DNA from: Rhodosalinus sp041685465
GTDB lineage: Bacteria > Pseudomonadota > Alphaproteobacteria > Rhodobacterales > Rhodobacteraceae
NCBI RefSeq assembly: GCF_041685465.1
Contig: NZ_JAWLFS010000103.1
Coordinates: 1 to 10,234, forward strand
Direction of reading: 5' to 3'
Length of the DNA stretch: 10,234 nucleotides
Shown here piece by piece: positions 5,873 to 10,234 of the stretch. The notes beneath the pieces are model-generated. The model had not been told where the DNA came from. It saw only the letters and a list, made by a program, of their open reading frames with translations, and searched no databases. Position numbers and translations under genes: made by a program. Each line of letters opens with the position of its first letter. Position 1 is the first letter of the stretch.

Positions 5873-6802
5873 TCACGCCCCGCCCGGCCCCGCGCCGACG
5901 CGCGACCGGTGCGGGCCGTAGAGGCACGCGAGCCCGAGGATCAGCCCGGAGACCGTGGCGATCATGCCGGCGGCGCTGACCGCGTGGCGCGCGCCGAACC
6001 AGAGCGGGCCGTAGCCCGCGAGGACGTAGCCGAGCACCGCCGACAGCGTGGCGAAAGCCACGGACCAGAGCACCTGCCGTTCCAGCCGCTCGGTCATCAG
6101 CCGTGCCGCCGCGGGCGGGCAGATGAACATGGCGATCACGATGATGGAGCCCACCGCCTCGAAGGCGGCGACCGCGGCGATTGCGGCGGCGACCACGAGG
6201 CCGACGCCCACCGCCGCGGAAGGGATCCCGAGCGCGCGGGCGAAGGCCTCGTCGAAGGTGGCGATCTTGAGCCAGCGCCAGAACGCCGCCGTCAGGACGA
6301 CCATCACGGCGCAGACGAGCGCGATGCGCGCGAGTTCGTCGGGCAGCGCGGCGAGCGCCGCCGGATCGACGAGCGAACCCCAGCCCGACGCCTCGAACCA
6401 GACGAGCGATTCGAGGTTGCCCATGAGGGCGTGCTGCACGTCGAGATGCACCGAGGCGGTATCGGTCCGCTCCAGCAGCAGCACGCCGCCCGCGAAGAGC
6501 GTCGTGAAGACGACGCCCATCGCCGCGCCCGGCTCGATCCGGCCGAGCCGGCGCACCGCCTCGATCAGCACCACGGCGAGGAGCGCCGCGCCCGCCGCGC
6601 CGATCAGCATCGGCACCGCCGCGACCGTGCCGGTCACGAGGAAGGCCACGACGATGCCGGGCAGCACCACGTGGCTGATCGCATCGCCGATGAGCGCCTG
6701 CCGCCGCAGGATCAGGAAGTTGCCCGGCAGCGCGCAGGCGATCGCCGCGAGCGCGCCGATCAGGATCGGGGTCAGCGAGAGCTGAACGAACTCGGCGCCC
6801 AT
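5873..6802 (-). CDS. troD: Metal-ion ABC transporter permease (TroD/SitD type)
   Basis: This 309-residue inner-membrane permease belongs to the ABC-3 family of Mn/Zn/Fe importers. Several hydrophobic segments are visible, roughly 10-28, 45-62, 65-82, 95-110, 158-178, 195-235, 245-265 and 275-295. The family signatures GDAISHVVLPGIVVAF near residue 40, VQHALMGNL at about 122-130 and SIIVIAMFICPPAAARL at about 219-235 are all present. The ATG at 6802 shares one base with the stop codon of the preceding permease (TGATG), and GGGGG lies about 8 nt upstream. The frame stays open far upstream, but that translation is a shadow of the neighbour. It should pair with the other permease to form the channel energised by the ATPase. 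The tail is hydrophilic, with no extra domain. The metal cannot be read from this subunit; sitD, mntD or znuB-like names are alternatives. Confidence 0.88.
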   Translation of the reverse strand: MGAEFVQLSLTPILIGALAAIACALPGNFLILRRQALIGDAISHVVLPGIVVAFLVTGTVAAVPMLIGAAGAALLAVVLIEAVRRLGRIEPGAAMGVVFTTLFAGGVLLLERTDTASVHLDVQHALMGNLESLVWFEASGWGSLVDPAALAALPDELARIALVCAVMVVLTAAFWRWLKIATFDEAFARALGIPSAAVGVGLVVAAAIAAVAAFEAVGSIIVIAMFICPPAAARLMTERLERQVLWSVAFATLSAVLGYVLAGYGPLWFGARHAVSAAGMIATVSGLILGLACLYGPHRSRVGAGPGGA

Positions 6803-8016
6803 CACGCGCCCCCTGCGGGGACCGGGCCACCGAGACGGCGGTCGAACGCGGCGATCTCGTCGGGGGTGAAGACCGTCTCGATCGGGGTCAGGCCATCGTA
6901 GCGCCCGGTGAGGCCGGCATCCCGATGGCTCTCGCGTGCGACGGCCCAGCGGCGCTCGTCGCGGGCGACCTTGGCGGCCTGCGCGCGGCCGGCCTCGGTG
7001 GGCACGCCGTCGGGACGGATCAGCCCCTCCCGCGTGAGCAGGCGCAGGGTGTAGGGCTCGCGGATCGGCTCGCCGTGCGCAAGCGCGAGAAGCCCCTGCC
7101 GGCGGTGGACGCGGCGCTGGAACCGGCGGTGGCGCAGCAGGGCCGCGGCGACGCCCCGCACCGGTGCGAAGAGAAGCGAGAGCGCGAAGACCGCCGCGGC
7201 GACGAGCACGATGATCGGCCCGGTGGGCAGCCCCGGCGCCGAGGCGGAGAGCGCAGCGCCGACATACCCCGAGGCCCCGCCGATCGCGCCCGCGATCCAG
7301 ACGACGCGCCCCGCCCGCTCGGTCCAGAAGCGCGCGGCGACCGGCGGCACGATCAGCAGCGCCACGATCAGGACGAGGCCCACGAGCTTCAGCCCGATCA
7401 CGGTCACGCCCATCACGAGCCCCATCATCGCCAGATCGACGCGGCGCACATCGTAGCCGAGGGCAGCGGCATAATCGCGGTCGAAGGCAACCAGCGTCAT
7501 CGGACGCCTGAGCGCCCACGTCGCGGCCAGCGCCAGTGCGCCGCCCGCCGCGATGGTCACCGCGTCCTGCCGGAGCATCCCCGCCGTCGCGCCGAGCAGG
7601 AACTCCTCGAGCCCGGCCTGCCGCCCGGCGCTCATGGTCTGCACCACGGTCAGCAGCACGATGCCGAAGCCGAAGAAGACGCCGAGCACCGCGCCGATCG
7701 CCGCGTCCTCGGAGAGCCGGGTGCGCCGGGTGATCCACTCGATGGCGAGAAGCCCGAGCCAAGCCGTCGCCGCTGACCCGGCGAGGAGCCCCGGCAGGCT
7801 GCGCCCGTCGCCGCCCGCGGCGACCATGACGATGAAGGCGAGCCCGACGCCCGGCAGCGTGGCATGCGCCACCGCGTCGGAGACGAGCGCGCGCTTGCTC
7901 AGGAAGAGGAAGGTGCCGGTGGCTCCCGCAGCGACGCCCAGAAGCCCCGCGCCGATCGCGACGAGCGCCGCGTTGTACCCGGCGCCCAGCAGCAGCGCGT
8001 CGAGGAAACCGCTCAA
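6802..8016 (-). CDS. troC: Metal-ion ABC permease with a DtxR-like C-terminal extension (TroC type)
   Basis: Residues 1 to about 288 form a typical ABC-3 permease with about eight membrane segments, SDAVAHATLPGVGLAFIV near residue 46 and VGLVLIVALLIVPPVAARF at about 212-230. At 404 residues it is about 110 longer than a plain permease. The extra part (about 295-404) is hydrophilic and should be cytoplasmic. It contains LLTREGLIRPDGVPTEAGRA, resembling a winged helix of the MntR/DtxR class, then a long charged helix and FTPDEIAAFDRRLGGPVP, resembling the segment after the dimerisation domain of such repressors. Chlamydial YtgCR is a known permease-repressor fusion of this kind; homology here is inference. 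The start is TTG at 8016, overlapping the ATPase stop by 4 nt (TTGA), with GGGGG about 6 nt upstream. The next gene shares one base with its stop. Confidence 0.88.
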   Translation of the reverse strand: MSGFLDALLLGAGYNAALVAIGAGLLGVAAGATGTFLFLSKRALVSDAVAHATLPGVGLAFIVMVAAGGDGRSLPGLLAGSAATAWLGLLAIEWITRRTRLSEDAAIGAVLGVFFGFGIVLLTVVQTMSAGRQAGLEEFLLGATAGMLRQDAVTIAAGGALALAATWALRRPMTLVAFDRDYAAALGYDVRRVDLAMMGLVMGVTVIGLKLVGLVLIVALLIVPPVAARFWTERAGRVVWIAGAIGGASGYVGAALSASAPGLPTGPIIVLVAAAVFALSLLFAPVRGVAAALLRHRRFQRRVHRRQGLLALAHGEPIREPYTLRLLTREGLIRPDGVPTEAGRAQAAKVARDERRWAVARESHRDAGLTGRYDGLTPIETVFTPDEIAAFDRRLGGPVPAGGA

Positions 8017-8834
8017 CCGGCGCCCCCGGCGGGCAGGATCTCGCCCACGTGGGTGGCCGAAAGACGCCCGCCATAGGCGGCGTTCAGCGCCTCGGCGGTG
8101 AAGGCCGTGGCGACCGGACCCTCGGCGATCGGGCGCACGTTGATGAGAAGGACATGGTCGAAGTAACTGCGCACCGTGGCGAGATCGTGGTGCACCGCGA
8201 CGACCGAACGGCCCTCGGACTGCAGGTCCTTCAGCACATCGATGATCGCCCGCTCCGTCGCCGCGTCGACGCCCGCGAAGGGCTCGTCTAGGAGGTAGAG
8301 GTCGGCCTCCTGCGCGAGCGCCCGGGCGAGGAAGACGCGCTGCTGCTGGCCTCCGGACAGCTGGCCGATCTGGCGGTCGGCGAGGCCGACCATGCCCACC
8401 CTGTCGAGACAGTCGCGCGCCGTCCTGTCGAGGCGCCCCGAGAGGCGGCCGAAGAGGCCCGCCTTGCGGTAGAGGCCCATCCGCACCACGTCGAGCACCG
8501 TCGTCGGGAAATCCCAGTCCACGCTCGCCCGCTGCGGTACATAGGCGATCCGCGCCCGCGCCCGCCCGATCGGGGTGCCGAAAACCCGGACCTCGCCCGA
8601 GACACGCGGGATCACGCCAAGCGCCGCTTTCAGAAGCGTGGATTTCCCCGCGCCGTTCGGGCCGACGATGGCCGACATCGCCTGCGCCGGGAAGGTGGCG
8701 TCGACCGAGAAGACGGCCGGCGTTTCCCCGTAGGAAACAGTGACACCGCTGAGCGCGAGCGCCGCGTCCTCCGGCGCGGGGGCCGGTGCGACGGTGCGTC
8801 CGTCCTCGGCGGCGACGGTCAGGGTGGGCTGCAT
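8013..8834 (-). CDS. troB: Metal-ion ABC transporter ATPase (TroB/SitB type)
   Basis: This 273-residue cytoplasmic ATPase drives metal import through the two permeases. Visible motifs: Walker A GPNGAGKST (58-66), Q-loop glutamine in VPQRASVDWDFP (Q101), signature LSGGQQQR (159-166), Walker B LYLLDEPF (179-186) and switch histidine in VHHD (H216). The VPQR-xxVDWDFP stretch is characteristic of the Mn/Zn/Fe family (MntB, SitB, ZnuC). The first 25 residues are an Ala/Pro-rich leader not needed for the fold, so a later start cannot be fully excluded, but AGGAG lies 6 nt before this ATG, directly after the stop codon of the binding-protein gene. The tail (AAYGGRLSATHVGE) is also typical. Eleven nt separate it from the upstream gene, and its stop overlaps the next start, so the subunits are made from one message. 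Confidence 0.93.
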   Translation of the reverse strand: MQPTLTVAAEDGRTVAPAPAPEDAALALSGVTVSYGETPAVFSVDATFPAQAMSAIVGPNGAGKSTLLKAALGVIPRVSGEVRVFGTPIGRARARIAYVPQRASVDWDFPTTVLDVVRMGLYRKAGLFGRLSGRLDRTARDCLDRVGMVGLADRQIGQLSGGQQQRVFLARALAQEADLYLLDEPFAGVDAATERAIIDVLKDLQSEGRSVVAVHHDLATVRSYFDHVLLINVRPIAEGPVATAFTAEALNAAYGGRLSATHVGEILPAGGAG

Positions 8835-8845
8835 CGCGCGCTCCT

Positions 8846-9802
8846 TCAGTTCAGCCGGTCGGCCATGCCGCGCGCGGGCGCCTCGCCGCCGAGCGCGCGG
8901 GCGATCACCGTCGCATTGTGGTCGATCATGCCGATGTAGGTGCCTTCGTAGGTTCCCGGCTCGCCCATCGCGTCGGAGTAGAGCTCGCCGCCGATGCCGA
9001 CGGTGTGCCCCTCGGACGCCGCGCCCTCGACGAGCGCGCGGATGTTGCGGTCGGAGACCGAGGTCTCGACGAAGACCGCACCGATGTCGCGTGCCACCAG
9101 CAGCTCGACAAGGTCCGCGATGCGCCGCAGGCCCGCCTCGCTCTCGGTGGAGATGCCCTGGATGCCGATCACCTCGAAGTCGTAGGCGGCGCCGAAGTAG
9201 TTGAACGCATCGTGCGAGGTCAGCAGCACGCGGTTCTCCGGCGGGATGGAGGCCAGCACGTTGGCCGCGTAGCTCGCCAGCCCGCGCAGATCGTCGAGGT
9301 AGGCGTCCGCATTGGCCGTGAAGGCGGCCTCGCCCTCCGGGTGCAGCTCGATCAAGGCGTCACGCACCTCGACCACGACCCGCTGCCAGAGCTCCGGGTC
9401 CATCCAGACATGCGGGTCGTATGCCCCGTCATAATCGTCGTGCGCGATCAGCTGCTCGCGCGGCAGGCCCTCGGCCACGGCGACCACCGGCCGCCGCGCG
9501 CCCAGATCGAGAAGAAACTCCTCGAGCTGCGCCTCGAGGTAGAGCCCGTGCCACAGCACGAGATCGGCGCGAGAGGTCGCGACGATGTCGGTGCGGGTCT
9601 GGCGGTAGGCATGCGGATCGACGCCCGGCCCCATGAGCGCCTGCACCTCCACCAGCTCGCCGCCCACCTCGCGCGCGGCATCGGCGATCATGCCGGTGGT
9701 GGCGACGACGGTCAATTCCGCCTCGGCTGCGGCCGGCCCGCGGCCGGCGACGAGGAAAACCGTGGCCAAGACCGCGAAGATCGCGCTTCTCGCGAACTGC
9801 AT
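8846..9802 (-). CDS. troA: Periplasmic metal-binding protein of the transporter (TroA type)
   Basis: This 318-residue solute-binding protein (cluster A-I) captures the metal in the periplasm. A signal peptide is clear: positive start, hydrophobic core at 7-19, and an AAAEA region at 24-28 suited to signal peptidase I. There is no lipobox cysteine, so it should be soluble. Likely ligands are H64 (GVDPHAY), H131 (DPHVWMDP), H197 (TSHDAFNYFG) and D277 (LYSDAMG). Three His plus one Asp is the TroA-like set; PsaA/SitA-type Mn proteins have Glu in place of the third His, and there is no His-rich loop as in many ZnuA proteins. The run from TSHDAFNYF through IQGISTESEAG to GGELYSDAMG and GTYEGTYIGM closely resembles TroA as I recall it. 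Zn or Mn is the likely cargo, perhaps Fe. The ATG has AGGGAG 8 nt ahead. It is the first gene of the operon, under the double-operator promoter. Confidence 0.92.
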   Translation of the reverse strand: MQFARSAIFAVLATVFLVAGRGPAAAEAELTVVATTGMIADAAREVGGELVEVQALMGPGVDPHAYRQTRTDIVATSRADLVLWHGLYLEAQLEEFLLDLGARRPVVAVAEGLPREQLIAHDDYDGAYDPHVWMDPELWQRVVVEVRDALIELHPEGEAAFTANADAYLDDLRGLASYAANVLASIPPENRVLLTSHDAFNYFGAAYDFEVIGIQGISTESEAGLRRIADLVELLVARDIGAVFVETSVSDRNIRALVEGAASEGHTVGIGGELYSDAMGEPGTYEGTYIGMIDHNATVIARALGGEAPARGMADRLN

Positions 9803-9848
9803 CGTTCACACTCCCTGATCCGGGGGATCGCTGCCCCGCGGTATGAGA

Positions 9849-9877
9849 GTGATAGTGCGAAGCACTCGCAACGTCAA
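9849..9877 (-). promoter_or_regulatory. Promoter of the metal transporter operon
   Basis: On the minus strand, TTGACG (9872-9877, 5 of 6 to consensus) and TATCAC (9849-9854, 4 of 6) are separated by exactly 17 bp. Transcription would begin near 9842, giving a leader of about 40 nt before the troA-like start. The leader contains GATCC-GGG-GGATC (9817-9829), a small hairpin next to the ribosome binding site. Confidence 0.65.
9855..9871. promoter_or_regulatory. Operator copy 1, filling the promoter spacer
   Basis: GTGCGAA-GCA-CTCGCAA is an imperfect 7-3-7 inverted repeat whose inner TGCGA/TCGCA core is symmetric. It occupies the 17-bp spacer between -35 and -10 exactly. A repressor bound here would block RNA polymerase. 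The symmetric form recalls Fur-superfamily (Fur/Mur) sites of alphaproteobacteria; the regulator itself is not in this window. Confidence 0.65.
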
Positions 9878-9882
9878 TGATT

Positions 9883-9899
9883 TTGCGAAGCATTCGCAA
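9883..9899. promoter_or_regulatory. Operator copy 2, perfect palindrome upstream of -35
   Basis: TTGCGAA-GCA-TTCGCAA is a perfect 7-3-7 inverted repeat starting 5 bp upstream of the -35 box. Across 17 bases (9856-9872 versus 9884-9900) it differs from copy 1 by one base, and its centre is 28 bp away, so the two form a direct repeat of a palindrome. This is strong internal evidence of a real binding site. Confidence 0.75.
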
Positions 9900-9910
9900 C
9901 AGGCGTGGCG

Positions 9911-9933
9911 CCGACGCCCGGGATGGGCGCCGG
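9911..9933 (-). terminator. Hairpin after the gap gene
   Basis: On the minus strand, 9-bp arms (9925-9933 and 9911-9919, one G-T wobble) with a 5-nt loop lie 7 nt after the GAPDH stop codon. There is no T-run, so it may act weakly or protect the mRNA end. It sits between the gap gene and the upstream operator and probably shields the transporter operon from read-through. Confidence 0.55.
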
Positions 9934-9940
9934 CCGGGGG

Positions 9941-10234
9941 TCAGAGCGCGGCCATCGCGCGGGCCGTGTCGAGCATCCGGCAGGAGAAGGCCCACTCGTT
10001 GTCGTACCAGGACATCACGCGCAGCATGCCGCCCTCGGTCCGCCGCGTGCCCTCCGGCGCGAAGATCGAGGAGCGGGGATCGTGCAGGAAATCCTGCGAG
10101 ACGAGCGGCGCGTCCTCCACCCCGAGAATGCCGGCAAGCGGTCCCTCGGCCGCGGCGGCGCGCATGGCCTCGGCGACCGTCTCGGGCGTGGCGGCGGCCC
10201 GCGTCATCACGCAGAGATCGACGAGCGAGACGTC
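9941..10234 (-). CDS. gap: Glyceraldehyde-3-phosphate dehydrogenase, C-terminal part
   Basis: Only the last 97 residues are in the window; the start lies beyond the right edge. The enzyme oxidises glyceraldehyde-3-phosphate with NAD(P) and phosphate in the cytoplasm, in glycolysis or in reverse. The visible part contains DVSLVDL (end of the catalytic-domain sheet), LAGILGVEDAPLVSQDF and the family hallmark SWYDNEWAFSCRMLD. The catalytic Cys and the NAD-binding domain are outside. Compared with the usual SSIFD and NEWGYS wording, this copy has SSIFAPEGTRRTEGG and NEWAFS. This suggests a divergent paralogue, so it may not be the main glycolytic enzyme; that is inference. It is followed by a hairpin and then the transporter promoter. 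Confidence 0.92.
   Translation of the reverse strand, partial: DVSLVDLCVMTRAAATPETVAEAMRAAAAEGPLAGILGVEDAPLVSQDFLHDPRSSIFAPEGTRRTEGGMLRVMSWYDNEWAFSCRMLDTARAMAAL

Noticed and set aside
5499..5979. Plus-strand frames of 140-152 codons in and beyond the gene-free stretch
   Set aside because: They run into the antisense of the second permease, are Arg/Pro/Ala-rich and show no recognisable domain.
6803..8074. Upstream continuation of the second permease frame, giving a 733-codon open frame
   Set aside because: The extra part is an Arg/Gly/Ala-rich shadow of the first permease; the real start at 6802 is set by homology and the TGATG junction.

Overview
The window comes from a high-GC alphaproteobacterium, most likely of the Rhodobacteraceae/Paracoccaceae. 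The evidence is the base composition, the style of the S15 and PNPase proteins, the short RTX protein with a 'MLLLAG' N-terminus, and the DUF1643 and DUF5665 proteins. This placement is inference from protein style, not from a marker search. Every supported gene lies on the minus strand, so transcription runs from right to left. Long open frames on the plus strand are antisense shadows typical of GC-rich DNA.

Right to left: (1) 9941-10234 holds the 3' end of a type I glyceraldehyde-3-phosphate dehydrogenase gene, followed by a strong hairpin. (2) 5873-9802 is a compact four-gene metal-ion ABC transporter operon of TroABCD/SitABCD type: periplasmic binding protein, ATPase, permease with a fused cytoplasmic C-terminal module, second permease. 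Junctions are an 11-nt gap, a 4-nt overlap and a 1-nt overlap. Its promoter (TTGACG, 17 bp, TATCAC) has one 17-bp inverted repeat filling the spacer exactly and a second, perfect one just upstream. This is a typical layout for a metal-responsive repressor. (3) 5246-5872 is about 630 bp without a convincing gene. (4) 4252-5245 holds two genes overlapping by 8 nt: a DUF1643 protein and a small DUF5665 membrane protein. The DUF1643 C-terminus carries a 12-bp tandem repeat encoding (PETR)n; the assembly breaks there and is padded with exactly 100 N. (5) 2935-4158 encodes an RTX (calcium-binding nonapeptide repeat) protein with an N-terminal hydrophobic segment. (6) 193-2791 is the conserved rpsO-pnp pair (ribosomal protein S15 and polynucleotide phosphorylase), with a terminator-like hairpin between them and a textbook intrinsic terminator after pnp.

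The housekeeping genes at both ends (gap, rpsO, pnp) flank a metal-uptake operon and a few accessory genes. I do not see a new defence system, a mobile element, a CRISPR array or a tRNA. The most interesting points are the double operator on the metal-transporter promoter, the DtxR-like extension on one permease, and the collapsed in-frame tandem repeat that abuts the ribosome binding site of the next gene.
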